From: a virus
Length of the DNA: 56,339 nt
IMG/VR virus record: IMGVR_UViG_3300037246_000311
Coordinates: 1-56,339 of that record
Strand: one strand, 5' to 3'
Below the pieces are notes generated by a model. The model had not been told where the DNA came from. It ran no database searches and saw only the letters and a program-made list of their open reading frames with translations. The stretch's first letter is position 1. Each line of letters starts with the position of its first letter. Below, one piece after another: positions 24,216 to 32,741 of this stretch. The translations under genes and the position numbers were made by a program.

Positions 24216-24750
24216 GTTTTTGCAGAGCGTAGCAGCCAGCACCCTGTTCGTGGCGCCGGCAATCGTCAGGTCCGAAAGCCTGATGAAGATCTTCATACCA
24301 GGCCAGCGCGTCAAGTTCCGTGTGCCAGATCTCCGCGGACATTTCGCAACCAACCCCGAGCCGATGAACCTCCCTGCCCAGCGTGAGATGACAGCGACCG
24401 AGGTCCTCGAGCGCCGTGAGGAAGTCAAGACAACCTGGGCGAAGCGTTGGAACGATCACATGCATGAGGACAACGCCAGGCAGATGATGCAGGCCGCGGC
24501 AACGAAAGCGGTCAACGAGAAGATCGACGCCGAAATTTACAGCCAGCTCCAGGGACACGAGATCACTGGCGTGTGGCTCGATGAATCCGATGTGGTCAAG
24601 AACCAGGTCGCCTACCACATTGAACAGAACACCGGCCAGGTCCAGGCATTCACCGATCACCCGATGGGTTGGATCCCCTGTGATGGCCGTGAGCTGTCAG
24701 CGATCGAGCACCCGAATCTGTACATGGTCCTGGGCAACAAGTATGGATAA
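24196..24750 (+). CDS. Twin-arginine-exported protein with permuted collar-like segments
   Basis: The 184-residue protein begins MILTRRRFLQSVAASTLFVA, with the twin-arginine motif RRRFLQ, a hydrophobic stretch and a probable cleavage after VRS. After it comes VKFRVPDLRGHF (residues about 38-50), then a helical middle (AREMTATEVLERREEVKTTW-like), then GWIPCDGRELSAIEHPNLYM ending LGNKYG at the very C-terminus. In tail collar domains (as in the fibre at 3461) the order is CDG, then LGxKYG, then PDLRG, so here the order is inverted. Known cases of exported phage proteins of this sort have no established function. Confidence 0.72.
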   Translation: MILTRRRFLQSVAASTLFVAPAIVRSESLMKIFIPGQRVKFRVPDLRGHFATNPEPMNLPAQREMTATEVLERREEVKTTWAKRWNDHMHEDNARQMMQAAATKAVNEKIDAEIYSQLQGHEITGVWLDESDVVKNQVAYHIEQNTGQVQAFTDHPMGWIPCDGRELSAIEHPNLYMVLGNKYG

Positions 24751-24934
24751 CGTCATCCCATTCCCCAGGCGCAAGCGAATCATCGTTGATGACTTCCGAC
24801 TCACGCCTGACCAGGCAGTAGCTGTCGGTAATTGGGCAGAGCAAACCCTCGAGGTCATTGAAGCCGAGATCATGCAAGACGACCTGGACGATGCGATCCG
24901 TAGAGTCCTCCGACAAGAGGGCCTGATCGAATGA
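24743..24934 (+). CDS. Hypothetical small protein
   Basis: The 63-residue protein starts MDNVIPFPRRKRIIVDDF and then has helices (GNWAEQTLEVIEAEI). The VIPFPR start is common in small phage proteins; function unknown. Its start overlaps the TAT-exported gene's stop by 8 bases. Confidence 0.6.
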   Translation: MDNVIPFPRRKRIIVDDFRLTPDQAVAVGNWAEQTLEVIEAEIMQDDLDDAIRRVLRQEGLIE

Positions 24935-25236
24935 CAGATCCTCGAGGACCAACCTGGCGAATAACAGCAAGCGGTCACCGCTGTGGCTGGCCTGGCTGCG
25001 AGGAGTTCATCGCTGGCCGGCTATGGGGATGTCGTGACCACTGGCTCCTGGTGCCTGTCAAATTGCGGGACGCATACATGGAAGCTGGATCCGGACAACA
25101 GAAGATCGGGGTCAGCATCCAGGAGAAGCCATCAGTCATGGCGGTCGATCAGGACATCCAGCACTGGGTGCGCCATCAACACAGCTCGGCTCATCTCCTG
25201 GGCATCACGAGCTACCCGCCTGATGATGCGGCCTGA
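24931..25236 (+). CDS. Small zinc-finger protein
   Basis: The 101-residue protein carries CGWPGCEEFIAGRLWGCRDHW, a Cys-x4-Cys...Cys-x2-His type zinc site often seen in small phage proteins. It is followed directly by the terminase small subunit gene in a TGATG overlap. Confidence 0.68.
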   Translation: MTDPRGPTWRITASGHRCGWPGCEEFIAGRLWGCRDHWLLVPVKLRDAYMEAGSGQQKIGVSIQEKPSVMAVDQDIQHWVRHQHSSAHLLGITSYPPDDAA

Positions 25237-25853
25237 TGGTTAAGAAAAAGCCAGCGAAGAAGATAGTCACGCCGGCTGCGAAGAAGAGAGCGCAGCTGAT
25301 GAGGGCTGAACGTGCCGATGGGATCAAGCGCGAGAAGTTCTGCCAGCACTATGTCCTGACCCAGAACGCGACCGAATCCTACCAGGTGTCACACGGCACA
25401 AAGGCCCGACCGATCCAGGACAACACCGCGGCCACAGCTGGTTGGCGCCTGCTGAGAAATAGTGAGATCCACAGCAGGCTGAAGGAGCTGCGGATCCATG
25501 GCCACGAGCACCTGATGGTCAGCTTCGAGGAAACCCTGCAGGAGATCGGTGGCCTGGCCATGTTCGATCCCAAGGATATGTTCGATGACAATGGCCGAGT
25601 ACTACCGATCCACGAGATGCCGATCGTCGCCAGGAAGATGATCCACGAGTTCAAGCAGTACACCACCGAGAGCACCAACGACGAGGGCGATGTCACCGCC
25701 ACCAGGTACGAGACCGAGATCAAGTACGGCAAGGACAAGGGCAAGTACCTGGACATGGTCATGAAGTTTTACAACGCCTACCAGGAGCACCAGAAGGCTG
25801 GCAGTGGCATCATCGTCGTGCAACAATACTGCGCCCAGGATGCCAACTTGTAG
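25236..25853 (+). CDS. terS: Terminase small subunit
   Basis: The 205-residue protein has a basic Lys-rich start, then FCQHYVLTQNATESYQVSHG with helix-turn-helix character and AATAGWRLLRNSEIHSRLKEL, as in many terminase small subunits. The C-terminal part (QEIGGLAMFDPKDMFDDNG) is also typical. It recognises phage DNA and presents it to the large subunit, encoded 6 bases downstream. Confidence 0.9.
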   Translation: MVKKKPAKKIVTPAAKKRAQLMRAERADGIKREKFCQHYVLTQNATESYQVSHGTKARPIQDNTAATAGWRLLRNSEIHSRLKELRIHGHEHLMVSFEETLQEIGGLAMFDPKDMFDDNGRVLPIHEMPIVARKMIHEFKQYTTESTNDEGDVTATRYETEIKYGKDKGKYLDMVMKFYNAYQEHQKAGSGIIVVQQYCAQDANL

Positions 25854-25859
25854 GTAGAC

Positions 25860-27356
25860 ATGAGTTTCAGTCCAGCTGCTGATGCACCCCTGAAGTTCCA
25901 GTACAAACTAACGTCCGACCAGATGTCGGCCATGAATAACCTGTCCGCTGACGCCACGCACTGTGCGCTCGGTGGGGGATCCCGCAGCGGCAAAACCTTC
26001 CTGATCGTCCGAGCCATCTTCATGAGGGCCTGCGGCGTACCCAACAGCCGGCACCTGATCTGCCGCTACCGCTTCAACGTCTGCAAGACAGCCATCGGCC
26101 TCGACACCGTGCCGAAGGTGGTCAGGCTGTGCTTCCCCGAGCTGCCACCTGCCGATGACATGCTCGACAAGACCGACTGGTACTACAAGCTGCCGAACGG
26201 ATCCGAGGTATGGATCTCTGGCCTGGACGAGGAGAAGCGCGTCGAGAAGGTCCTGGGCCACGAGTATGCGTCGATGTTCTTCAACGAGTGCAGCCAGATT
26301 CCCTGGAAGTCGGTCGAGACTGCGCTGACCAGGCTGGCCCAGAAGACCAGCTGGGACGAGTACGACAAGGACGATGTGCTCATTGCCAGGCACAAGGGCC
26401 TGAAGCTGAAGGCCTACTACGATCTAAACCCGCCGAGCAAGCGACACTGGTCCTACATTCGATTCATCTCGAAGAAGGATCCGGAGCCACCGCATCGAGT
26501 CCTGCGCAACGAGTTCGATTACAACTATCTCACAATGAATCCGCATGGCAACGCGGCGAACCTGGATCCCAAGTACCTGTCGCAACTCGAGGCCCTGGGG
26601 GAGGCGGCGAAGAAACGCTTTCTCTATGGTCAGTGGGCAGATGATACAGATGGATCCCTCTGGACCGAGGAGACCCTGTCGCAGAACAGAGTGCTCGGCC
26701 AAGAAGGGCAGAGGCTACCTCAGTGGCTTCGTGTTGTTGTTGCCGTGGATCCCAGTGGTACCAAGGGCCATGAGGACAAGCGATCAGACGAAGTCGGGAT
26801 CGTTGTCGTCGCTCTTGGTACCGATGGGCATGGGTATCTGATCGAGGATCTATCGATCAAGGCACCGCCCGAAGTCTGGGGCAAGATCGTTGCCGATGCA
26901 TACGACAGGCACAGCGCCGATCGGATTGTTGGCGAGGTCAACTATGGTGGCGACATGGTACGCGCCGTCATCCAGGCCCAGGACCCCAAGCTGCCATTCA
27001 CTGCAGTCACAGCGAGTCGAGGCAAGGAGGTTCGAGCCGAGCCGATCAGCGCCATCTATGACCAGGGCAACATCCATCACATTGGCTACTTCCCTGAACT
27101 CGAGGAGCAGCTGATGGCCATGTTGCAATCTGGCTACGTTGGGCTGAGATCACCCGACCGAGCTGACGCCATGATCTGGGGATTCACTGAGCTGTTCCCG
27201 AAGATGGTGAAGAAGGAGCACGGCCCGAGCATCCCGCCGAAGATCAACCTGGCACCCAGGTCAGCCAGGAGCCACAAGTACGCGCAGAATCAGAACGTCA
27301 AAGTCAACACATCAGGAGGGGGGGCAACCCGCCGCCGAATCCGGAGAAAGATATGA
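25860..27356 (+). CDS. terL: Terminase large subunit
   Basis: The 498-residue protein has a Walker A motif GGGSRSGKT (Lys45) and a Walker B-type FFNEC (Asn142-Glu143, with Glu143 as catalytic carboxylate). The C-terminal nuclease domain starts near residue 290 (VVAVDPSGTK) and continues into GEVNYGGDMV and SPDRADAMIWGF, all common to the family. It packages and cuts DNA into the capsid. The translation start has only a weak ribosome site. Confidence 0.96.
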   Translation: MSFSPAADAPLKFQYKLTSDQMSAMNNLSADATHCALGGGSRSGKTFLIVRAIFMRACGVPNSRHLICRYRFNVCKTAIGLDTVPKVVRLCFPELPPADDMLDKTDWYYKLPNGSEVWISGLDEEKRVEKVLGHEYASMFFNECSQIPWKSVETALTRLAQKTSWDEYDKDDVLIARHKGLKLKAYYDLNPPSKRHWSYIRFISKKDPEPPHRVLRNEFDYNYLTMNPHGNAANLDPKYLSQLEALGEAAKKRFLYGQWADDTDGSLWTEETLSQNRVLGQEGQRLPQWLRVVVAVDPSGTKGHEDKRSDEVGIVVVALGTDGHGYLIEDLSIKAPPEVWGKIVADAYDRHSADRIVGEVNYGGDMVRAVIQAQDPKLPFTAVTASRGKEVRAEPISAIYDQGNIHHIGYFPELEEQLMAMLQSGYVGLRSPDRADAMIWGFTELFPKMVKKEHGPSIPPKINLAPRSARSHKYAQNQNVKVNTSGGGATRRRIRRKI

Positions 27357-27559
27357 GCAAAGATGACAAGCCAGTGGACCCATACTACCAGGCCAAAGGC
27401 ACCGAGCTGGTGGACATGCTGTACGACAAGAGCTACATCGACAACACCACATCCCGAGAATCACTACGAGAGCTGGACGAGTACTTCGGCTTCATCCTGG
27501 CCAGCTACGTCGAGCAGGCCGTCAAGGTCGATCGACTGACCAGGAAGATAAAATCATGA
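27353..27559 (+). CDS. Hypothetical small protein
   Basis: The 68-residue protein has charged helices (YYQAKGTELVDMLYDKSYID) and ends KVDRLTRKIKS. It begins in an ATGA overlap with terL and ends in one with the next gene. Function unknown. Confidence 0.62.
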   Translation: MSKDDKPVDPYYQAKGTELVDMLYDKSYIDNTTSRESLRELDEYFGFILASYVEQAVKVDRLTRKIKS

Positions 27560-27813
27560 CCGAAGCAGAGAAGGATCCAGGCATCGATGACATCGTGAAG
27601 ATGAACATCCCGCCCGAGGATAAGGTCCACTTCATCGCTGACCTGGCCAAGCACCGCGGCAAGTGCATGGACCATGACGCCATCGAGATCAAAAAGGCCG
27701 TCACCATCATCAAGCAGCAGATCAGGCAGATCGAGATGCTACGGCACAAGCTCAAGGTCCGATCTCCCTGGGACAACTTCAAGATCTGGATGAACGGCTG
27801 GGCAAACTCATGA
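27556..27813 (+). CDS. Hypothetical small protein
   Basis: The 85-residue protein has an acidic N-terminus and helical middle (IIKQQIRQIEMLRHKLKVRS), then WDNFKIWMNGW. Could be a coiled-coil partner of the next gene; unknown. Confidence 0.62.
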   Translation: MTEAEKDPGIDDIVKMNIPPEDKVHFIADLAKHRGKCMDHDAIEIKKAVTIIKQQIRQIEMLRHKLKVRSPWDNFKIWMNGWANS

Positions 27814-28394
27814 AGTGGTTCCGCAAGATTGGCGACACCTTCGATCCTGATTCAGTCGTGCTCTCAGAAGTCCGCGACGAGCTGTACCGACAGCCACTGT
27901 TCTGGGGCAAATCGCCCAGGGTAACCTTCCCAGGATCTCCGCACCGCGACACCGAGGACATCGTGCTTCGAGGGCCGGTCGGGATCCACAGCAAGTCACT
28001 CCAGGAACTGCATGTCGAGATTGCCTGCGAGGACTACCCAGCCTCCGAGCTGATGCCGGCGACATTGAGGATGGCCAACAACCTGGCGTACCTGCTCTCG
28101 AGTCCGGAGATGCAGCACCTGGATTCACCGCTGCGCCTGGGCCGCGTGATCCTGACCAAGCTGCCACCAGGTAAGTCGATTCACCCGCACAAGGACGAGG
28201 GCGCCGTGCCTGAGTTCTATCGACGCTGCCACCTGGTGGTAGAGGGCGGCGACGAGAATGTGTTCCTGATTGCCGACGAGGTCCAGGTCATGCAGTCAGG
28301 CGAGATGTGGGAGTGTGATGTCCGAGAGCTGCACACGGTGGTCAACCTGATGGAAGACGCGAGGGTCCACCTGATCGTGGACATCGAGCGATGA
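27810..28394 (+). CDS. Aspartyl/asparaginyl beta-hydroxylase-like 2-oxoglutarate oxygenase
   Basis: The 194-residue protein fits the Asp/Asn hydroxylase branch of Fe(II)/2-oxoglutarate oxygenases. The iron triad would be His127-x-Asp129 (HPHKD) and His175 (ELHTVVN); Arg185 may bind the cosubstrate. The strand VFLIADEVQVMQSGEMWECD lies between. Such enzymes hydroxylate Asp or Asn in proteins, or other targets; the phage target is unknown. It lies in a cargo zone between terminase and portal genes. Confidence 0.85.
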   Translation: MKWFRKIGDTFDPDSVVLSEVRDELYRQPLFWGKSPRVTFPGSPHRDTEDIVLRGPVGIHSKSLQELHVEIACEDYPASELMPATLRMANNLAYLLSSPEMQHLDSPLRLGRVILTKLPPGKSIHPHKDEGAVPEFYRRCHLVVEGGDENVFLIADEVQVMQSGEMWECDVRELHTVVNLMEDARVHLIVDIER

Positions 28395-28672
28395 CCATCC
28401 TGGTCGAGTTCGAGGATGGCCGCGGCATCTGCCAGGCTGGCCCAATCTTCATCAACCCTGACCTGGTCGCCGGCATTCAACCTGACCGCAACGATTCCAC
28501 CCTGGTCTTCACCACGGCCTACAACTGGATGGTCAAGGGTAACGTCAAGGAGGTTGCCACCAAGCTGATGATGCCCGAGATGCTGGACCGTGCCGGCATC
28601 GGGCTTGAGGCCCTGGACGAGCTGGAGAAACTAATCGAGGAGAAATTCAGTGCCGATGCATCGAAAGAATAA
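28391..28672 (+). CDS. Hypothetical protein
   Basis: The 93-residue protein has a beta-rich start (TILVEFEDGRGICQAGPIFI) and helical end (GLEALDELEKLIEEKF). It begins in an ATGA overlap with the hydroxylase gene. Function unknown. Confidence 0.62.
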   Translation: MTILVEFEDGRGICQAGPIFINPDLVAGIQPDRNDSTLVFTTAYNWMVKGNVKEVATKLMMPEMLDRAGIGLEALDELEKLIEEKFSADASKE

Positions 28673-28787
28673 ATGTAAGTCAGGCGCCCGAGCGTCATCC
28701 GATTATCAACCCTGGTTCTGGCCGAGCGTTCGACGCAGGCGCAGGCGCCGTGACCTGGCCAGGATCTCGAGGAGGATCAACCGATGA
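28656..28787 (+). CDS. 43-residue arginine-rich peptide
   Basis: The peptide starts MHRKNKCKSGARASS and has a run of seven Arg (VRRRRRRRDLARISRRINR). It overlaps the end of the previous gene by 17 bases and the next start as ATGA, the arrangement used by this phage for real genes. A nucleic-acid binding role is likely from charge alone. Confidence 0.55.
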   Translation: MHRKNKCKSGARASSDYQPWFWPSVRRRRRRRDLARISRRINR

Positions 28788-29023
28788 ACATACTACCCGA
28801 TGGCAGCGCCTTCGATGTCGTGACGATCGCCAGCCCGTTCAAGACCTGGTGGCAGAAGTGGAAGCACTACCTGTTCAGCTGCCCAACCTTCTGGCAATGG
28901 AAGCCGGCGTTCACCTGTCCGGAGTGTGGCGCGACCTATCGCTGCTACTGGGATGGCAATGACGCTGGTGGCCAGATCAATCTATGCACACCATGCACTG
29001 AAAAGTACGAGGAGGGATTATGA
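28784..29023 (+). CDS. Zinc-ribbon small protein
   Basis: The 79-residue protein has CPECGATYRC and CTPC clusters, giving a four-Cys zinc ribbon after a Trp-rich helix (FKTWWQKWKHYLFSCPTFWQW). The Trp-rich part may be membrane associated. Function unknown. Confidence 0.68.
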   Translation: MNILPDGSAFDVVTIASPFKTWWQKWKHYLFSCPTFWQWKPAFTCPECGATYRCYWDGNDAGGQINLCTPCTEKYEEGL

Positions 29024-29280
29024 GAGAACGACTGAAAGAATGGTACTCGATAAACCGAGACAAGTTTGCAATGTGGTTAGCCTGGAAGCTGCCGAGGCGC
29101 CTGGTCTACTGGTGCGCGATCAGAGTGAATGCCGCTGCATCGCAGGGTGGGTACGGCCACGAGATCGTACCGGAGATCACCATGATGGACGCACTCGATC
29201 GATGGGCCGGCAAGAAGTGTGAGCATGGCCGACTGGTGAAGGATTACTGCCAGCCGTGCGGGAGGGTCAACAGCGCATGA
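29020..29280 (+). CDS. Hypothetical protein
   Basis: The 86-residue protein is basic and Trp-rich at the start (YSINRDKFAMWLAWKLPRRL) and ends with KCEHGRLVKDYCQPCGRV, which could bind a metal. No family recognised. Its stop overlaps the GNAT start as ATGA. Confidence 0.64.
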   Translation: MRERLKEWYSINRDKFAMWLAWKLPRRLVYWCAIRVNAAASQGGYGHEIVPEITMMDALDRWAGKKCEHGRLVKDYCQPCGRVNSA

Positions 29281-29759
29281 TCACCTACCAGGTTGAAAAG
29301 TGGGACGACTGCTACGAGGAGGCCATCCCGATGCTCGAGGCGCACTACGTCGAGATCGCCACCGACAAACCGATCAAGCCACTGGATCCAGATCTCGAGA
29401 AGTACCAGGGCCTCGAGGAGGCAGGCCTGCTCCGGATCTTCACTGCCCGAGAGCAGTACACGAAGGATGACCGAACCGTGGCGGGACCAGGCAGGCTGAT
29501 CGGCTACTTCGTGACCATCGTGATGAAAGGCCTGCACTACCAGCAGACCACGCTGGCCGTCAACGACATCATGTATGTGGATCCAGCCTATCGTGGCGGG
29601 ACCTGCGGCTACCGGCTGATCAAACACGCAGCTCTGGATCTAAAAAACCTTGGAGCTGACATCTTGACCATACACATGAAAACTGATTACCCTTTCCGAA
29701 ACCTGCTCGTCAAGCTGGGTTTCCACTTAACTGAAGAGAACTGGGAGAGGGTATTGTAA
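29277..29759 (+). CDS. GNAT-family acetyltransferase
   Basis: The 160-residue protein has a GNAT fold: a strand (GRLIGYFVTIVMKG), a core strand NDIMYVDPAYRGG, the cofactor loop RGGTCGYRL (acetyl-CoA binding), and a last strand ending LLVKLGFHL. Start ATG 29277 is chosen over an in-frame GTG 21 bases upstream because of the ATGA overlap. Phage GNATs of this kind are often located near head genes; the substrate is unknown. Confidence 0.85.
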   Translation: MITYQVEKWDDCYEEAIPMLEAHYVEIATDKPIKPLDPDLEKYQGLEEAGLLRIFTAREQYTKDDRTVAGPGRLIGYFVTIVMKGLHYQQTTLAVNDIMYVDPAYRGGTCGYRLIKHAALDLKNLGADILTIHMKTDYPFRNLLVKLGFHLTEENWERVL

Positions 29760-30007
29760 TGCCGAACTACGGATCATCTAAGCAGAACACCGGAGGCGCG
29801 AAGCCTGGCGCAGCTCAACCGGCAGGTAAGAATTTCGACGCAGGCCAGCAGGGCGGGTTTGGGAACAACAAGGGATCACGCCGCATGGGCGCTGGTCTGA
29901 AGAACGATGATGGCGGTGGTGGCGGCAAGTTCGTTGACACCTCCAACGATGCACAAGGCGGTGGACATGGAGGCAGTCTGAAGCACCCACGCGCTGGCGA
30001 TGCATAG
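29759..30007 (+). CDS. Gly-rich small protein
   Basis: The 82-residue protein is low-complexity, Gly/Asn/Gln-rich, with a GGGGG run and no predicted fold. It lies just before structural genes, so it may be a linker-type virion or assembly protein. Confidence 0.6.
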   Translation: MPNYGSSKQNTGGAKPGAAQPAGKNFDAGQQGGFGNNKGSRRMGAGLKNDDGGGGGKFVDTSNDAQGGGHGGSLKHPRAGDA

Positions 30008-30009
30008 TC

Positions 30010-30633
30010 ATGCCACGCGAAGATAGGGAACCGAAGGGCCGACGAGCAACAGCTGCCAAGGGCCGACCAGGCTCCAAGAACTATGAACGCGCCAGACCAG
30101 GTACCGGCATCTATGCCGTCAGAGCATCCAACCCCAGCTACAAAGGCACCAAGGACTTCGACTACAAGGGCAAGCTCAAGAAGGGCGACAAGTTCGTAGC
30201 CGGCGCCAACATCCTCGATGCCAAGGGCAAGGTCGATAAGCGCAAATCATTCAGTGACTATCTCAAATCCACCGGCAACCGAGCCGACGATCCTCGCAAC
30301 TGGGAGTTCCACTACAAGGCACCCTCCCAGGCTTTCAGCACCCAGGGCAAGAATGATCGACGGGTAGACAACCGAGCCAGGGCCAGGGGCAGAGCTGAGA
30401 AGTCAGCCAGGCGCGAGGGCAAGTCAGTCTACGAGGTGCAGAAAATCGAGTACGAGACCCAGGGGATCAAGCAGGACACCCGAGCGACTGGCTTGAAGGC
30501 GAAGGCCATGGGTGGCGCCAGCGCATTTGGATCCACCAGGGTAGCCTCGAATGTCGCAGCGCAGCGGCAGAAAGGTCAACGCAGGCAAGGTCGAGCAGCA
30601 GCTCGAGGCCCAACCACAGGAGCAATAGCATAA
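30010..30633 (+). CDS. Basic virion-zone protein
   Basis: The 207-residue protein is very basic, with a start rich in Arg and Lys (MPREDREPKGRRATAAKGRP) and a C-terminus rich in Arg, Gln and Ala. The middle has YERARPGTGIYAVRASNPSY. It may bind DNA, but no family is recognised. Starts after a 2-base gap. Confidence 0.62.
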   Translation: MPREDREPKGRRATAAKGRPGSKNYERARPGTGIYAVRASNPSYKGTKDFDYKGKLKKGDKFVAGANILDAKGKVDKRKSFSDYLKSTGNRADDPRNWEFHYKAPSQAFSTQGKNDRRVDNRARARGRAEKSARREGKSVYEVQKIEYETQGIKQDTRATGLKAKAMGGASAFGSTRVASNVAAQRQKGQRRQGRAAARGPTTGAIA

Positions 30634-30935
30634 TGGCAGCAACAGCAGTGATGGCCGCGGTCTCGACGTACAGCTCCTACAAGAGCAGCAAGGATGCCGG
30701 CAAGGCACGAGATGCAGCCGAGAAACAATCCAAACAGGCCCGAGCAGACGCATTGAAATCCGAGAAGGAAGCCAAGGCGCAACAGGAAGAGGAAGCCAGG
30801 AAGCTGGCCGAATCAACCCCGACCGGATCCATGTCCACGACCAGCCGTATCGCAGCTCAAAAGGCGATCGCGATGCGCCGTGCCGGCACAGGTCGATCAG
30901 GTAGCGTACTCGACAAAACTTCAGCCCTGGGCTAA
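30633..30935 (+). CDS. Hypothetical structural-zone protein
   Basis: The 100-residue protein begins with a hydrophobic stretch, MAATAVMAAVSTYSSYKSS, then a long Lys/Ala/Glu helix, then a Thr/Ser-rich end. Proteins like this, next to the portal gene, are common in T7-type phages and may be internal head proteins. TAATG overlap before it; the portal start is 3 bases downstream. Confidence 0.62.
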   Translation: MAATAVMAAVSTYSSYKSSKDAGKARDAAEKQSKQARADALKSEKEAKAQQEEEARKLAESTPTGSMSTTSRIAAQKAIAMRRAGTGRSGSVLDKTSALG

Positions 30936-30938
30936 GTC

Positions 30939-32510
30939 ATGACGATGTCGCCTGGCATGCTCCGGAAGTTCTCTCGAGAGCGGTTCGAGAAGCAGTACCC
31001 TGTGCTCAGTCTCTGGCAGGAGCTGGCCGAGAACTTCTACCCCGAGCGCAACGATTTCCTCCGCACCCATTACATTGGCGAAGAGCTGACAGACAGCCTG
31101 GCCTCGAGTCAGCCCCTGTTGATTCGCCGTGAGTTAGCCAACAGTCTCGAGGCCATGCTGCGGGACGGCGAGTGGTTCTCGATCGGCATCGAGGACGAGC
31201 CTGATCACGAGGGCAAGATGTGGCTCGAGTGGGCGACCAAGCGATTGATGATGCTGATGAACCAGCGCAACGCCAACTTCCGCAGGGCCACCAAGGAGAT
31301 GGACAACGACTACATCACCTTCGGCAATGGCGTCATGTCGATCGAGCTGAATCGCCAGGCATCCGGACTACTGTTCCGCACCTGGCACATGAAGGACATG
31401 GCCTGGTGGGACGACGAGAATGGCCAGGTCGATGGCGTGGTCCGCAAGGAGGACATCGCGCTGTACAAGATGGCGCAGTACTACGGCGAGGAGAACATGC
31501 CGAAGGCGCACCAGAAGAAGCTGAAGGACCACCCGTTCCACGAGGTGCCGATCCACCACTTCGACATCACCTCGAGCATGTACGGCGATCCACAGCTCGA
31601 ACGATTCCCGCGGGTCCTGCTGACGCTCGACCTGCAGACCGAGACCATCATGGAGATCGGAGGCAGCATGCACCCCCGATACATCGTGCCTCGGTTCCAG
31701 ACCATAGCTTGCAGCCCGTATGCGTACTCGCCTGCAACTGTGGTAGGTCTCCCAGACGCTCGAACCCTTCAAGCGATGACACATACACTATTGGAAGCTG
31801 GGGAACGTCACGCGAGACCGCCTATTATTGCGACCGAGAATGTCATCCGAGGAGATGCGAATCTCTACCCTGATGGCATCACGTTCGTGAGCGAAGACTA
31901 CGACGAGCGCCTCGGCGCCAGCCTGCGGCCCCTGGTCCAGGACAGCAAGGGCTTCCCGCTCGGCATGGAAATGCGCGAGGGAATTGTCGAGGTCCTGCAG
32001 GCCGCGTTCTACGTCAACAAGATCAACATGCCTGACATCGGTCGGGAGATGACAGCCTACGAAGTCAGTGAACGCATGAAGCAATTCAGGCGTGAGAACC
32101 TGCCGCTGTTCGCACCGATCGAGCACGAGTACTCAGGCCGCATGTGTGAGCTGGCCTTCGAGACTGCGCTCAAGCATGGCTTCCTGGGATCACCCCAGGA
32201 CATCCCGAAATCCCTGCTCGGCCAGAACATCCGATTCAAGTTCGAGTCACCATTGTCCGAAGCCGACGAGGAGAAGAAGGTCACGCAGTTCCAGCAGGTC
32301 GCGCAGCTCCTGGAGACAGCAGCAGCCGGCGATCCATCCGTGGCCAACCATGTCGATTTTGGCATCTCACTACGCGATGCAATCCAGGGATCCGGAGCAC
32401 CAGAAAAATGGCTGCGTAGCCTGCAGGATGTGAAGGCCATGACCGAGCAACAACAGCAAGTCGCAGCCACCCAGCAGGCAGCTGCGATGGCGGCAGAGGA
32501 GGCAGCATGA
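30939..32510 (+). CDS. Portal protein (head-tail connector)
   Basis: The 523-residue protein matches T7-like/podovirus connectors: start region with RFEKQYPVLSLWQELAENFY, EERNDFLR-like PERNDFL, then QPLLIRRELANSLEAML, and an extended C-terminal helical tail rich in Gln and Ala (EQQQQVAATQQAAAM). It forms the 12-fold ring through which DNA enters and leaves. It lies where expected between terminase and scaffold. Confidence 0.9.
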   Translation: MTMSPGMLRKFSRERFEKQYPVLSLWQELAENFYPERNDFLRTHYIGEELTDSLASSQPLLIRRELANSLEAMLRDGEWFSIGIEDEPDHEGKMWLEWATKRLMMLMNQRNANFRRATKEMDNDYITFGNGVMSIELNRQASGLLFRTWHMKDMAWWDDENGQVDGVVRKEDIALYKMAQYYGEENMPKAHQKKLKDHPFHEVPIHHFDITSSMYGDPQLERFPRVLLTLDLQTETIMEIGGSMHPRYIVPRFQTIACSPYAYSPATVVGLPDARTLQAMTHTLLEAGERHARPPIIATENVIRGDANLYPDGITFVSEDYDERLGASLRPLVQDSKGFPLGMEMREGIVEVLQAAFYVNKINMPDIGREMTAYEVSERMKQFRRENLPLFAPIEHEYSGRMCELAFETALKHGFLGSPQDIPKSLLGQNIRFKFESPLSEADEEKKVTQFQQVAQLLETAAAGDPSVANHVDFGISLRDAIQGSGAPEKWLRSLQDVKAMTEQQQQVAATQQAAAMAAEEAA

Positions 32511-32569
32511 TGGCAAAGAAACCACCCATGAAGAAACGTCCAACCACGCCCAGGCGTAGGAGATACTGA
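32507..32569 (+). CDS. 20-residue basic peptide
   Basis: It starts in an ATGA overlap with the portal stop and reads MMAKKPPMKKRPTTPRRRRY, with a net charge of about +10. It ends exactly at the next ATG (TGATG). Peptides this short are easily chance, but the coupling at both ends and the biased composition argue for it. Confidence 0.4.
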   Translation: MMAKKPPMKKRPTTPRRRRY

Positions 32570-32733
32570 TGCCAGATCAACCACAGCATCCCCAACCAGG
32601 TGGCGCCAACACACCGAAGCCCGACTACAATCGGGACCAGGATGACAAGTCCGACGAGGCTACGAACCTGTCCAACCCGTATGACGTCCAGGGTAACGGC
32701 TTCAAGAAGCACCGAGATATGACGCCAATATGA
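32569..32733 (+). CDS. 54-residue hydrophilic protein
   Basis: The protein begins MPDQPQHPQPGGANTPKPDY and is rich in Pro, Asn and Asp, with no hydrophobic core, so it is likely disordered. TGATG overlap before it. It lies between portal and scaffold genes; function unknown. Confidence 0.5.
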   Translation: MPDQPQHPQPGGANTPKPDYNRDQDDKSDEATNLSNPYDVQGNGFKKHRDMTPI

Positions 32734-32741
32734 GGTAAACA

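Noticed and set aside
29256-29279. GTG start for the GNAT gene
   Set aside because: ATG 29277 fits the overlap and the family start better.
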